Positions 35,519 to 44,172 of a stretch of DNA of 60,463 nt are shown here, in pieces. The notes beneath the pieces were generated by a model. The model was not told where the DNA came from. It ran no database searches and saw nothing but the letters and a program-made list of their open reading frames with translations. The DNA lies in the NCBI GenBank assembly GCA_020859845.1, contig JAJBVL010000061.1, positions 1-60,463 of the forward strand, in the 5' to 3' direction. Each line of letters begins with the position of its first letter. Positions within the stretch are counted from its first letter, which is position 1. Origin of the DNA: Bacteroidales bacterium. GTDB taxonomy: Bacteria; Bacteroidota; Bacteroidia; Bacteroidales; Muribaculaceae. The position numbers were made by a program, and so were the translations under genes.

Positions 35519-35865
35519 AATTTAAAGTTGTTTTTGTGTTGATGTATGTTGTAGTTTTGATTTTATTCTCGTTTGATATTGAAACAAATCATGTGCCAAA
35601 AAGTTGCTGAAAAGCTAACGTTATTACATCCAACGAGTTAATTTTAGAGCCACTGGACTGACAGCTGACACGGTGGGAGGTGACAATATGGCCGATTGAT
35701 ATCATAAGCCATGCGTGAGAATGAAGAAAATATCCCCCTGGCGGCTTAAATAATTAAAGAAAGGTGGACGGGCAATGAAAATAATTTGCTAAATTTGTGG
35801 CCAAATACTCGTAACGACCATCAAGTATTTTAAAAACTTAATAATCATATACATATATCATTATC
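35519..35865. promoter_or_regulatory. Divergent dnaK/mce intergenic region
   Basis: No ORF. Three TGACA motifs stand at 35,659, 35,666 and 35,681 (TGTCA in the dnaK direction), a candidate heat-shock or stress control site. For the plus strand TAAATTTG at 35,790-35,797 is a good -7 element for the methylmalonyl-CoA operon, though no TTTG at -33 is seen. The same AATTTGCTAAATTTG-like context occurs before DUF4301 at 54,189. Confidence 0.45.
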
Positions 35866-36288
35866 ATGGACATTTCTCACATTGAACATGTAGGCATCGC
35901 AGTGCCGAGCCTCGAAGAAGCTATCCCTTTCTACGAAAACATGCTGGGCATGAAGTGCTTTGCTATCGAAGAAGTTGCTGACCAGAAGGTGCGTACGGCA
36001 TTCTTCCGCGTAGGCCAGACTAAGATTGAGCTCCTGGAGCCGACGGCCGACGACAGCGCCATCGCTAAGTTTATCGCCAACAATGGCGGTCGTGGAGGCA
36101 TACAGCACATCGCTTTTGCCATCGAGGACGGAGTGGCCAACGCTCTGGCTGAGGTAGAAGGCAAGGGGGGTCGCCTTATCGACAAGGCTCCCCGCAAGGG
36201 CGCTGAAGGCCTCAACATCGCTTTCCTCCACCCAAAGAGCACCTGTGGCACCCTTATCGAGCTCTGCGAAGACCCCAATAAGAAGTAA
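35866..36288 (+). CDS. mce: Methylmalonyl-CoA epimerase
   Basis: A 140-residue glyoxalase-fold protein with two beta-alpha-beta-beta-beta repeats. Metal ligands fit HIEHVGIAV (His near residue 7), the QHIAF histidine and the terminal STCGTLIELCE glutamate. It interconverts (S)- and (R)-methylmalonyl-CoA, supplying the decarboxylase encoded next. First gene of the operon. Confidence 0.95.
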   Translation: MDISHIEHVGIAVPSLEEAIPFYENMLGMKCFAIEEVADQKVRTAFFRVGQTKIELLEPTADDSAIAKFIANNGGRGGIQHIAFAIEDGVANALAEVEGKGGRLIDKAPRKGAEGLNIAFLHPKSTCGTLIELCEDPNKK

Positions 36289-36348
36289 ATACTTGCCCTC
36301 CACAAGGCAACAATTTTAACAACTCCAACAACCCCCAACTACCCTATA

Positions 36349-37902
36349 ATGAGCACTCAGTTAGAGAAAGTGCAAGAACTCATTGCCCTGCGCAATGAGG
36401 CACGCCTCGGAGGTGGCGAAAAGGCCATCCAGAAGCAACACGAAAGAGGAAAGTATACCGCTCGCGAGCGCATCGACCAGCTGCTCGACGAGGGGTCGTT
36501 TGAAGAAATCGACATGTTTGTGCGCCATCGTTGCCACAACTTCGGCCAGGAGAAGAAGAGCTACCTCGGCGACGGCGTGGTGACAGGTTATGGCACCATC
36601 TATGGCCGTCTGGTCTACGTCTTTGCCCAGGACTTCACCGTATTCGGTGGTTCGCTTAGCGAGACCATGGCTCAGAAGATATGCAAGATAATGGATATGG
36701 CCATGAAGATGGGCGCTCCTGTCATCGGTCTTAACGACTCGGGTGGCGCTCGTATTCAGGAGGGCATCAACGCCTTGGCTGGCTATGCTGAAATCTTCCA
36801 GCGCAACATTCTGGCTTCGGGCGTTATCCCCCAGATATCCGGCATCCTCGGTCCTTGTGCTGGTGGCGCTGTCTACTCCCCGGCCCTTACCGACTTCACC
36901 ATCATGACTCGCGGCATCTCTTATATGTTCCTCACCGGTCCCAAGGTGGTGAAGACCGTGACTGGGGAAGACGTAAGCCAGGATCAGCTTGGCGGCGCCG
37001 ATGTCCACTCCTGCAAGAGCGGCGTGGCCCACTTTGCTGCCGACAATGGCGAAGAGACCCTCAAAATCATCCGCAAACTCATCAGCTACATCCCTCAGAA
37101 CAACCTTGAAGAGGCTCCCTTGATGGAGTGTAACGACCCCATCGACCGTCTTGAGGACTCACTCAACGAGATTATCCCCGACTCGGCCAACCGCCCCTAC
37201 GACATGTATGAGGTGATAGGCGCCATCATTGACAATGGCGAATTCCTGGAGGTGCAGCGCGACTATGCCAAAAACCTCATCATAGGCTTTGCTCGCTTCA
37301 ACGGCCAGAGTGTAGGTATCGTGGCCAACCAGCCCAAATACCTGGCAGGCGTGCTCGATAGCAACGCTTCGCGCAAGGGTGCTCGCTTCGTGCGCTTCTG
37401 CGACGCTTTCAACATCCCATTGGTGACCCTCGTTGATGTCCCCGGATTCCTCCCCGGCACGGGTCAGGAATACAACGGTGTGATCCTCCACGGTGCCAAG
37501 CTACTCTACGCTTTTGGCGAGGCCACTGTGCCCAAGGTGACTGTCACCCTGCGCAAGAGCTACGGTGGTAGCCACATCGTGATGAGCTGCAAGCAGCTGC
37601 GCGGCGACATGAACTATGCTTGGCCAACGGCAGAAATTGCTGTGATGGGAGGCGCAGGCGCTGTAGAGGTGCTCTACGCTCGCGAGGCAAAAGAAGCCGA
37701 AGACCCCAAGAAGGTATTGGCCGAGAAGGAAGCAGAGTACAACAAACTCTTCTGCAACCCCTACAACGCTGCCCGCTACGGCTATATCGACGATGTCATC
37801 GAGCCTCGCAACACGCGCTTCCGCGTGATACGCGCCCTGCAGCAGCTCGCCACCAAGAAGCTCACTAACCCCGCCAAGAAGCACGGCAACATACCTCTGT
37901 AA
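36349..37902 (+). CDS. mmdA: Methylmalonyl-CoA decarboxylase alpha (carboxyltransferase)
   Basis: A 517-residue acyl-CoA carboxyltransferase with both crotonase-like halves. [19 protein letters not shown] and [12 protein letters not shown] mark the N-terminal oxyanion hole; [17 protein letters not shown] and [11 protein letters not shown] mark the C-terminal one. It moves the carboxyl group from methylmalonyl-CoA to biotin on the carrier protein encoded downstream. This is the succinate-to-propionate Na+-pumping route of Bacteroidales. Confidence 0.95.
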   Translation: MSTQLEKVQELIALRNEARLGGGEKAIQKQHERGKYTARERIDQLLDEGSFEEIDMFVRHRCHNFGQEKKSYLGDGVVTGYGTIYGRLVYVFAQDFTVFGGSLSETMAQKICKIMDMAMKMGAPVIGLNDSGGARIQEGINALAGYAEIFQRNILASGVIPQISGILGPCAGGAVYSPALTDFTIMTRGISYMFLTGPKVVKTVTGEDVSQDQLGGADVHSCKSGVAHFAADNGEETLKIIRKLISYIPQNNLEEAPLMECNDPIDRLEDSLNEIIPDSANRPYDMYEVIGAIIDNGEFLEVQRDYAKNLIIGFARFNGQSVGIVANQPKYLAGVLDSNASRKGARFVRFCDAFNIPLVTLVDVPGFLPGTGQEYNGVILHGAKLLYAFGEATVPKVTVTLRKSYGGSHIVMSCKQLRGDMNYAWPTAEIAVMGGAGAVEVLYAREAKEAEDPKKVLAEKEAEYNKLFCNPYNAARYGYIDDVIEPRNTRFRVIRALQQLATKKLTNPAKKHGNIPL

Positions 37903-37912
37903 ACCGTCAACA

Positions 37913-38836
37913 ATGAAACAACGTATCATCCTGCTGCTCGCCATCCTATTGATAGGGACGACAGCCTGCTTCGCCCAAGGACGCCGCGGTCTGAGGATCA
38001 ACGAGGTGATGGTGCAAAACGACTCCAACTTTGTCGATGACTATGGTCAGCGACAGGCTTGGGTGGAGCTTTTCAACTCCACCTTCGCCCCGCTGGAGAT
38101 ATCGAGCGTATTCATCACCAACGACCCTCAGAACCCCACGAAGTATCCCGTGCCGCTGGGCGATGTCAACACCAATATCCCACGCCGCCAACACGTGATA
38201 TTCTGGGCCGACGGTGAGCCCACCAAGGGTACATTCCACATGAATTTCACTCTTGTACCCGGCAAGGAGAACTGGATAGGCATCTATGACGCCGATGGCA
38301 AAACGCTCATCGACGAGGTGACGATACCAGCCGACCTGGCCCCCAACACCACCTACGCTCGAAGAGTAGACGGTGAAGGCACAGGTCCCGACGCGTGGGA
38401 AGTGCGCGACGGACGTGGTGCCACCAAGTATATCACGCCCAGCAGCAACAACATCATCGCCGACACCAACAAGAAGGTGGATATGTTTGCCGATCGCGAC
38501 AAGAATGGCTTCGCTCTCACCATCATGGCTATGGGCATCGTGTTTAGCGCTCTGTTGCTCCTCAGCGTATGCTTCTACATCATAAGCAAGATTGGTGAAC
38601 GCACCTCACGTCGCAATAAAGCTCGCTCTCACGGCGTCAACGTCAAGGAACTCTCCAAGGAAGAGCGTCCCGACAACGACTCGGGAGAAGTGATCGCAGC
38701 TATCGTCATGGCCCTCCACGACCATCTCAATGCCCACGACAAAGAGAGCACTGTCCTTACTATTAATAAGGTGAAGAGAGCCTACTCGCCGTGGAGCTCC
38801 AAGATCTATGGCCTACGCGAACTCCCCCACCGCTAA
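37913..38836 (+). CDS. Lamin-tail domain fused to OadG-like decarboxylase subunit
   Basis: A 307-residue protein. A signal peptide (to about residue 22) precedes an extracytoplasmic lamin-tail-like domain (LRINEVMVQNDSNFVDDYG, WVELFNS, residues about 27-170). A single membrane helix (FALTIMAMGIVFSALLLLSVCFYII) and a charged cytoplasmic tail with a VIAAIVMALHDH helix then match OadG, the gamma subunit that anchors Na+-pumping decarboxylases. The fused outer domain is absent from proteobacterial OadG. It lies 10 bp after mmdA. Confidence 0.85.
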   Translation: MKQRIILLLAILLIGTTACFAQGRRGLRINEVMVQNDSNFVDDYGQRQAWVELFNSTFAPLEISSVFITNDPQNPTKYPVPLGDVNTNIPRRQHVIFWADGEPTKGTFHMNFTLVPGKENWIGIYDADGKTLIDEVTIPADLAPNTTYARRVDGEGTGPDAWEVRDGRGATKYITPSSNNIIADTNKKVDMFADRDKNGFALTIMAMGIVFSALLLLSVCFYIISKIGERTSRRNKARSHGVNVKELSKEERPDNDSGEVIAAIVMALHDHLNAHDKESTVLTINKVKRAYSPWSSKIYGLRELPHR

Positions 38837-38853
38837 CCCCCACCCCTAAACAC

Positions 38854-39291
38854 ATGAAAGAATACAAATACAAGATCAATGGCAACACGTACAATGTGAC
38901 CATTGGTGATATCGAAAACGACATTGCACAAGTAGAGGTAAACGGCATACCCTACAAGGTAGAGCTTGAGGCCTCTAAGAAGCCTGTCACCATAGTCAAG
39001 ACCCCTCGCCCAGCTGCGGCTCCTCGCACCGAAACCGGCGAAAAGGTAATCTCCAAGCCTGCTGCAACAGGCGGCGCCGGCTCCCAGATCAAGGCCCCCC
39101 TGCCTGGCACCGTGCTCTCCATCCCCGTAAAGGTTGGCGACGAGGTGAAGGCTGCCGACACCGTATTGGTGCTTGAGGCTATGAAGATGGAAAACGCCAT
39201 CCACGCTGGCCGCGATGGCAAGGTGACTTCTATCTCTGTAAATCCTGGAGATGCTGTGCTCGAAGGCGCTACGCTCCTTACCATCGGCTAA
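38854..39291 (+). CDS. mmdC: Biotin carboxyl carrier protein of the decarboxylase
   Basis: A 145-residue biotinyl protein. The biotinylation motif EAMKMENAI places the modified lysine near residue 111, inside a typical lipoyl/biotinyl barrel (PLPGTVLSIPVKVGDEV and GDAVLEGATLLTIG). A Pro/Ala-rich linker precedes it. I chose the ATG at 38854 because the longer frame from 38,791 overlaps the previous gene and encodes a proline-rich non-family stretch. Confidence 0.92.
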   Translation: MKEYKYKINGNTYNVTIGDIENDIAQVEVNGIPYKVELEASKKPVTIVKTPRPAAAPRTETGEKVISKPAATGGAGSQIKAPLPGTVLSIPVKVGDEVKAADTVLVLEAMKMENAIHAGRDGKVTSISVNPGDAVLEGATLLTIG

Positions 39292-39327
39292 TCCACTAAT
39301 GCTTTAAGACCCTAAGAAAAAATCATT

Positions 39328-40485
39328 ATGTCATTTGGTGATTTCCTACTCCAAAACCTCACAGAGTTTTGGCACCTGACGGGCTTTTACAACGCCACAT
39401 GGCAGCATCTGGTAATGCTCGTCGTAGGCCTCTTCTTCATATGGCTTGCCATAAAGAAGAATTTTGAGCCCATGCTGCTGGTGCCTATAGGTTTTGGCAT
39501 GCTCATCGGCAACATCCCCTTCAATGCCGAGGCTGGTCTTGAGATTGGTATCTACGAGGAAGGCTCGGTGCTCAACATCCTCTACAATGGTGTGAGTGCG
39601 GGCTGGTATCCTCCCCTCATCTTCTTGGGTATAGGCGCTATGACCGACTTCTCGGCCCTTATCGCCAATCCCAAGCTGATGCTCATCGGCGCTGCTGCCC
39701 AGTTTGGCATCTTTGGTGCCTACATGGTGGCTCTGCTCTTGGGCTTTGCCCCCGACCAAGCTGGTGCGATAGCCATCATCGGCGGAGCCGATGGCCCCAC
39801 GGCAATCTTCCTCTCGTCGAAGCTTGCCCCCAACTTGATGGGTGCCATCGCCGTATCGGCCTACTCGTATATGGCTCTCGTGCCGGTGATACAGCCGCCG
39901 TTGATGCGCCTCTTCACCACTAAGCACGAGCGACTGATAAAGATGAAGCCTGCCCGCGCCGTGTCGCAAAACGAGAAGATTATCTTCCCCATCCTCGGAC
40001 TGCTACTCACCTGCTTCGTAGTGCCTTCGGGTATTCCTCTGCTTGGCATGCTCTTCTTTGGCAACCTGCTCCGCGAATGTGGCGTGACGACGCGTCTTGC
40101 TAAGACCGCCAGCAACGCCTTGACCGACATCGTCACCATCCTCCTGGGAATGACAGTGGGAGCTTCCACTCAGGCCAGCGAATTCTTAACGGCTGAGACC
40201 ATAGGCATCTTTGCCCTTGGCTTTATGGCCTTCATTATCGCTTCGTCGAGCGGCGTGATCTTTGTCAAGATCTTCAATCTCTTCTTACCTCAGAGCAAGA
40301 AGATCAACCCTCTTATCGGCAATGCAGGTGTATCGGCTGTGCCAATGTCGGCACGCATCTCCAACAACCTCGGTCTGGAATACGATCCCACCAACTATCT
40401 GCTCATGCATGCCATGGGCCCCAATGTGGCTGGTGTGATAGGCTCGGCCGTTGCTGCTGGTGTGCTGCTTGGCTTCCTCGCCTAA
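39328..40485 (+). CDS. oadB: Na+-pumping decarboxylase beta subunit
   Basis: A 385-residue polytopic membrane protein of the OadB/MmdB/GcdB family. It couples decarboxylation of carboxybiotin to Na+ export. Conserved segments include [45 protein letters not shown] and [13 protein letters not shown]. Last gene of the operon; followed by a terminator. Confidence 0.95.
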   Translation: MSFGDFLLQNLTEFWHLTGFYNATWQHLVMLVVGLFFIWLAIKKNFEPMLLVPIGFGMLIGNIPFNAEAGLEIGIYEEGSVLNILYNGVSAGWYPPLIFLGIGAMTDFSALIANPKLMLIGAAAQFGIFGAYMVALLLGFAPDQAGAIAIIGGADGPTAIFLSSKLAPNLMGAIAVSAYSYMALVPVIQPPLMRLFTTKHERLIKMKPARAVSQNEKIIFPILGLLLTCFVVPSGIPLLGMLFFGNLLRECGVTTRLAKTASNALTDIVTILLGMTVGASTQASEFLTAETIGIFALGFMAFIIASSSGVIFVKIFNLFLPQSKKINPLIGNAGVSAVPMSARISNNLGLEYDPTNYLLMHAMGPNVAGVIGSAVAAGVLLGFLA

Positions 40486-40500
40486 ACGTCAACTTATCCC

Positions 40501-40540
40501 AACGGGAGCGGAGATGGCACCGACGCTAGCCGCTCCCGTT
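40501..40540 (+). terminator. Terminator of the methylmalonyl-CoA decarboxylase operon
   Basis: AACGGGAGCGG (40501-40511) pairs perfectly with CCGCTCCCGTT (40530-40540), followed by TTCCTTCC with the final TT of the stem, a moderately T-rich tract. Confidence 0.75.
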
Positions 40541-40735
40541 TTCCTTCCCTCTCTCCCCCTCCCCTCCTCACGAGGGTTTTCTGACACTCAAATCACTTCA
40601 ATCACAGGGACAATATTAAGGGAATGTTGCCATAAAAAGGGATGGCTCAAAACTATACCCCCGCCTTATGCGTTTATCTATAAAGAATCAAAAACCCTTA
40701 ATATTCCTATACTTAAAAAATACAGGAAAAGTAAG

Positions 40736-41089
40736 ATGCTCACCGCTAAGACCATAGAATCTCTATATAAGACTTATCGTAGACGCCCTGAGAGTGTCTA
40801 CGACCTTAACTTTGCCCCCCTCTTTGAACGTCTCACACCCGACCATGGCATAGAAGTGACCGAAGATGAGCTGCTAATCAACAGTCTGTCGGCCAATTCG
40901 CCTTTTCATGCCATCCCCTTGGAGGTGATTCACCAGATAGTAGAGCTCGAAGAGGAGATTGCCATCGTGCTCCATTCATCTATCATTATCCTCAACAAAG
41001 CCGACAACAAGGTGAATGTCCACATGAAGATGATGAAACCCACCTTCTGGGAAAAGCTCAAGTATAAGGTGATGAGTGATGAGAGATGA
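40736..41089 (+). CDS. Hypothetical protein upstream of tcdA
   Basis: A 117-residue protein I do not recognise. The N-terminal half is helical and charged (TIESLYKTYRRRPESVYDLN); the C-terminal half has a hydrophobic core (AIVLHSSIIILNKADNKVNVH). No signal peptide or membrane helix. I chose the ATG at 40736; the longer frame back to 40,451 runs through the oadB end and its terminator and has no protein character. The last codons and stop lie in a GATGAGA heptamer repeat, and tcdA starts 3 bp later. Confidence 0.75.
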   Translation: MLTAKTIESLYKTYRRRPESVYDLNFAPLFERLTPDHGIEVTEDELLINSLSANSPFHAIPLEVIHQIVELEEEIAIVLHSSIIILNKADNKVNVHMKMMKPTFWEKLKYKVMSDER

Positions 41090-41098
41090 GAGATGATA
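41071..41098 (+). repeat. GATGAGN heptamer repeat spanning a stop and a start codon
   Basis: Four tandem heptamers GATGAGT, GATGAGA, GATGAGA, GATGATA. They encode the last residues and the TGA stop of the upstream gene and supply the ATG (41,093) of tcdA, with an AGAG-rich ribosome-approach region. A change of one unit would alter the upstream C-terminus and the spacing to tcdA. Confidence 0.75.
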
Positions 41099-41836
41099 GA
41101 CGCTCGATACAATAGAGTGGCACGGCTGAGCGGATTGGAGGCGATGAGTCGCATCCAAGAGGCTCGAATCATCATTTTTGGTCTTGGAGGAGTAGGGAGC
41201 TGGGCCGCGGAGGCTCTCGTGCGTACTGGTTTTCGCCATCTGACGCTCGTCGATGCCGACTGTGTGGCCACGTCGAATATCAATCGTCAGCTATTGGCAA
41301 CTACTGCCACCATTGGACGGAGCAAAGTGGAAGTGATGCGCGAGCGGCTGCTGGAGATAGATCCCGAGGCCGATATTGCTATCCGCCATGAGCGCTACTC
41401 TCCCGCGACTTCCTCCTCTTTTGCTCTTCAAGACTATGATTATGCCATCGACGCGATCGACTCTCTTGCCGACAAGGCACATCTCATCCTTCAAGCCACC
41501 TCAACTCCTAGCCTCACTTTCTTCTCTTCTATGGGAGCGGCCTTGAAAACCGACCCAACGCGCGTAGAAGTGGCTGAATTCTGGAAGGTGGAGGGGTGTC
41601 CGCTGGCAGCGGCTCTTCGCCATCGCTTCAAGAGAGAGGGTGTGAGGCCTCGGCGTAAGTTTCGCTGCGTCTTTTCGCCCGAGCTCGTCAAGATGCGCTG
41701 GGAAGGGGAAGACACCGACGGGGGGATGAGTTATGGCAAAGCGCGTATCAACGGAGCACTCTGTCAGGTGACAGCCACTTTTGGCATGACACTGGCAAGC
41801 CTCGTATATCGCCACATCTGCGAGAAATTTTCCTGA
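41093..41836 (+). CDS. tcdA: tRNA threonylcarbamoyladenosine dehydratase
   Basis: A 247-residue E1-like ThiF/MoeB-superfamily enzyme (TcdA/CsdL) that cyclises N6-threonylcarbamoyladenosine (t6A) to ct6A at tRNA position 37 with ATP. The nucleotide-binding motif is IIIFGLGGVGSWAAEAL; LVDADCVATSNINRQ and YAIDAIDSLADK are family-typical. Located just before a tRNA gene. Confidence 0.9.
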   Translation: MIDARYNRVARLSGLEAMSRIQEARIIIFGLGGVGSWAAEALVRTGFRHLTLVDADCVATSNINRQLLATTATIGRSKVEVMRERLLEIDPEADIAIRHERYSPATSSSFALQDYDYAIDAIDSLADKAHLILQATSTPSLTFFSSMGAALKTDPTRVEVAEFWKVEGCPLAAALRHRFKREGVRPRRKFRCVFSPELVKMRWEGEDTDGGMSYGKARINGALCQVTATFGMTLASLVYRHICEKFS

Positions 41837-41843
41837 GAAAAAA

Positions 41844-41875
41844 TTTGGGTGTATCAAAAACTATGCTTAACTTTG
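41844..41875 (+). promoter_or_regulatory. Promoter of tRNA-Pro
   Basis: TTTG (41844-41847), 20 bp, TAACTTTG (41868-41875), 10 bp before the tRNA 5' end. A full consensus match. Confidence 0.75.
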
Positions 41876-41885
41876 CACTCGCTTT

Positions 41886-41960
41886 CGGGGTGTAGCGCAG
41901 TCCGGTTAGCGCACCTGCTTTGGGAGCAGGGGGTCGAAGGTTCGAATCCTTTCACCCCGA
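41886..41960 (+). tRNA. tRNA-Pro, anticodon TGG
   Basis: A 75-nt cloverleaf: acceptor CGGGGTG pairs with CACCCCG, D-arm with GCGC stems, anticodon stem CCTGC/GCAGG enclosing TTTGGGA (anticodon TGG at 41,921-41,923), and T-loop TTCGAAT. The discriminator is A; CCA is not encoded, as usual in Bacteroidota. Confidence 0.95.
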
Positions 41961-41970
41961 CGAAGCTTCA

Positions 41971-42012
41971 AAAATAAAGCCTTGGCGACCACAATCGTCA
42001 AGGCTTTATTTT
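41971..42012. terminator. Bidirectional terminator between tRNA-Pro and smpB
   Basis: AAAATAAAGCCTTGGCGA (41971-41988) pairs with TCGTCAAGGCTTTATTTT (41995-42012) with one wobble. The A/T ends provide T tracts for both directions, serving the tRNA (plus) and smpB (minus). Confidence 0.85.
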
Positions 42013-42046
42013 TTGATATCTCTTTTTTTGCGCCCACGCTCGGATG

Positions 42047-42499
42047 CTATTTCTCGAAGGCACGAGCCATGGAGCGCTTGTCTTCGCGCTCCTTGATGTC
42101 TTGGCGCTTGTCGTATTCCTTCTTGCCTCGGGCAATGCCAATTACTATCTTGGCCAACCCTTTTTCAGAAATGAAAAGCTTGAGGGGGATTATGGTGTAG
42201 CCAGCTTCCTTGCCGCTCTTGTCGAGACGACCTATCTCGCGCTTAGTGAGCAAGAGCTTGCGGTCGCGGCGCGTGGCGTGATTGTTGTAAGAGCCGTAGA
42301 AGTATTCGGCAATATACATGTTTTTGATCCACACCTCGCCTCGGTCGACGATGCAATAGGTATCGGCCAACGAGGCCTTTCCCTGACGTATCGACTTGAT
42401 CTCAGTGCCCGTCAGCACTATGCCGGCCGTAAACGTCTCGGAGATAGCGTAGTCAAAAGTAGCTCTACGATTCTTTATGTTAATGTCCTTGGATTGCAT
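42047..42499 (-). CDS. smpB: SsrA-binding protein SmpB
   Basis: A 150-residue OB-fold protein needed for tmRNA-mediated rescue of stalled ribosomes. Family motifs: [47 protein letters not shown] and a basic tail. It follows the Yip1-like gene on the same strand by 29 bp. Confidence 0.95.
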   Translation of the reverse strand: MQSKDINIKNRRATFDYAISETFTAGIVLTGTEIKSIRQGKASLADTYCIVDRGEVWIKNMYIAEYFYGSYNNHATRRDRKLLLTKREIGRLDKSGKEAGYTIIPLKLFISEKGLAKIVIGIARGKKEYDKRQDIKEREDKRSMARAFEK

Positions 42500-42528
42500 A
42501 GCTTTAATAAAAGGGATAAAGTGAAGTA

Positions 42529-43086
42529 TTAAAACGCTGGAGGTATCACACAGCCAAAGAGCATTCCCAGAAGATATGGGGGAGCGATTATGCTAAGGAG
42601 TGTAAGGGCCATAAATTGACCAGCTCTCTGCTGCGGCACACAAAGATAGCTCATGCCTCGCCACATCACTATGGCCACGTAGAGAGGCAAGAAATACGTG
42701 AGCGCCATCTCTATCGGGAAGCAGTTTTGCAACAGTCCTATCACAGCCATTAGCGAAAGAGAATAGAGGATAAACGTGTCGCGTCGACGCACCCCTACCT
42801 CTTCCTCGGCCATCATTGGCAAAAAGATGGAGAGCATGAAGGAGGCAATAAAGTAGGTAAGAAAATATTTAATGAAGATGACTATAGAGTGCTGGAGCAG
42901 AGTGGCCATGCTGCAATCACGATGATAGAGCGGCAGGAGAAAGACCGTGAGAGCCGTGATGGCTATCAAGGGTATCAGCCCCACCTTGAGCAGCCACCGT
43001 GGTGGTAGATTGTCTTTCCCCAAGTCCTCCCACCCGCTGGATGGAGCGAGCACCAACTGGAGCAATGATTTATAGTAAGTGAGCAT
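42529..43086 (-). CDS. Yip1-like membrane protein
   Basis: A 185-residue protein with about five membrane helices (for example [20 protein letters not shown] and [15 protein letters not shown]), matching bacterial YIP1/DUF1282-type proteins of unknown function. The N-terminal [16 protein letters not shown] is typical. I chose the ATG at 43086: a longer frame to 43,488 translates the heptamer repeat (KSQESKVKSQKS) and the opposite-strand gene. A TACCTTTG -7 element at 43,115-43,122 lies 29 bp upstream. Confidence 0.75.
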   Translation of the reverse strand: MLTYYKSLLQLVLAPSSGWEDLGKDNLPPRWLLKVGLIPLIAITALTVFLLPLYHRDCSMATLLQHSIVIFIKYFLTYFIASFMLSIFLPMMAEEEVGVRRRDTFILYSLSLMAVIGLLQNCFPIEMALTYFLPLYVAIVMWRGMSYLCVPQQRAGQFMALTLLSIIAPPYLLGMLFGCVIPPAF

Positions 43087-43114
43087 TCTGAGGTGTTGAT
43101 TTGTTTTAAGTGTG

Positions 43115-43144
43115 CAAAGGTACGAAAATTCTTTTGTACTTTTG
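43115..43144. promoter_or_regulatory. Overlapping divergent -7 elements
   Basis: Minus strand TACCTTTG (43115-43122) for the Yip1-like/smpB pair, and plus strand TACTTTTG (43137-43144) for the DUF4924 gene. Neither has a clean TTTG at the -33 spacing. The plus-strand transcript would begin at the edge of the heptamer array, so its leader would be almost all repeat. Confidence 0.5.
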
Positions 43145-43146
43145 CA

Positions 43147-43213
43147 CTCTTGACTCTTGACTCTTGACTTTTGACTCTTGACTTTTGACTCTTGACTTTT
43201 GACTCTTGACTTA
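43147..43213. repeat. Tandem heptanucleotide repeat before DUF4924
   Basis: About nine units of ACT(C/T)TTG, that is CTCTTGA and CTTTTGA alternating, ending 2-3 bp before the DUF4924 start codon. On the minus strand it reads GTCAAGA/GTCAAAA. It is the same heptamer class as at 4613 and 46,101. Confidence 0.85.
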
Positions 43214-43215
43214 TT

Positions 43216-43830
43216 ATGTACATCGCTTCGCAGAAAAGAAAAGACAACATAGCCGAGTATCTGCTCTATATGTGGCAGATAGAGGACATCATACGCGCCA
43301 ACCATCTCAACATCGACGAAATCAAGCGCAACGTAATAGACCGATTTGACCTCACCGACGCTCAACGCCGAGAGATGACCGAGTGGTATGAGTCGCTTAT
43401 CGACATGATGCGCCGTGAAGGAGTGACGGAGCACGGCCATCTGCAGATGAATAAAAACGTCCTCCTCCAGCTTGTAGCCCTCCATCAAGCTCTCTTGAAA
43501 GACCCTCGCTTTGCCAGCTACACGGCCGAGTTTTACCGCACCCTCCCCTTCATCGTTGAACTTCGTTCGAAAGCTGGCGATGCCAAAGTAGGCGAGATAG
43601 AGACTTGCTTCAACGCCCTCTATGGCATGCTTATGCTGCGCCTCCAGGGCAAGGAGATTACCCCAGAGACGCAGAATGCCATCAAGCAGATATCACGTTT
43701 TATAGCTCTATTGGCCCAGGACTTCAAGCTCGACGAAGAGGATAGACTCTTTGTTGACGAAAAGGAGACTACGCCGGAGCCTAAGTCTCAGGACTCTGCT
43801 GACTTTGCCTCCTCCGAGGAGCCACGATAG
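43216..43830 (+). CDS. DUF4924 family protein
   Basis: A 204-residue, mostly helical cytoplasmic protein of the Bacteroidota family DUF4924. QKRKDNIAEYLLYMWQIED at the start, EHGHLQMNKNVLLQL and VELRSKAGDAKVGEIETCF are family-typical. Function unknown. The start codon directly follows a heptamer array, and the last 43 bp overlap the convergent GntR gene; the C-terminal tail encoded there (TPEPKSQDSADFASSEEPR) is disordered-looking and may be a late extension. Confidence 0.85.
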   Translation: MYIASQKRKDNIAEYLLYMWQIEDIIRANHLNIDEIKRNVIDRFDLTDAQRREMTEWYESLIDMMRREGVTEHGHLQMNKNVLLQLVALHQALLKDPRFASYTAEFYRTLPFIVELRSKAGDAKVGEIETCFNALYGMLMLRLQGKEITPETQNAIKQISRFIALLAQDFKLDEEDRLFVDEKETTPEPKSQDSADFASSEEPR

Positions 43831-44168
43831 TGGGCCTCGACCTCCTCCCAAGTGATGCCTAGCATCCTCATTTGCTCGAAGAGGTCGACAAGGGTGGTGG
43901 AAAAGAACTCCTCTTTACGAGCGTGGTCGACACGCTTCTTGGCGTCGCTCGCCAAGAAGAAACCCATGCCTCGGCGCGAATAGATTATCTCCTCGGCTTG
44001 GAGATATTCATAGGCTTTAAGGACCGTATGGGTGTTGACGGCCAACTCTACGGCCAATTCTCTCACGGACGGCACTCGCTCCTCGGCCTTCCACGCCCCC
44101 GAAAGGATGCGCTGGAAGGCCAGATCCGCTATCTGTTGATATATTGGTTTTGTAGTCTTAAAATCCAT
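43788..44168 (-). CDS. GntR-family regulator, YtrA type
   Basis: A 126-residue repressor-like protein. The winged helix has IYQQIADLAFQRILSGAWKAEERVPSVRELAVELAVNTHTVLKAYEYL; the short C-terminal part (about 50 residues) replaces the large ligand domain of other GntR proteins, as in YtrA. Such proteins usually regulate the ABC transporter in their own operon. Here it is the last of the series peptide-ATPase-permease-GntR. A 22-bp palindrome over the operon promoter is its likely operator. Confidence 0.88.
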   Translation of the reverse strand: MDFKTTKPIYQQIADLAFQRILSGAWKAEERVPSVRELAVELAVNTHTVLKAYEYLQAEEIIYSRRGMGFFLASDAKKRVDHARKEEFFSTTLVDLFEQMRMLGITWEEVEAHYRGSSEEAKSAES

Positions 44169-44172
44169 CTGA

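Noticed and set aside
40451..40735. N-terminal extension of the hypothetical protein before tcdA
   Set aside because: Covers the oadB end and a terminator hairpin; no protein character.
43147..43213. Repeat array considered as CRISPR
   Set aside because: Units are 7 bp with no spacers and no cas genes nearby.
43087..43488. N-terminal extension of the Yip1-like frame
   Set aside because: It translates the heptamer repeat and the opposite strand of DUF4924; the true start at 43086 follows a -7 element.
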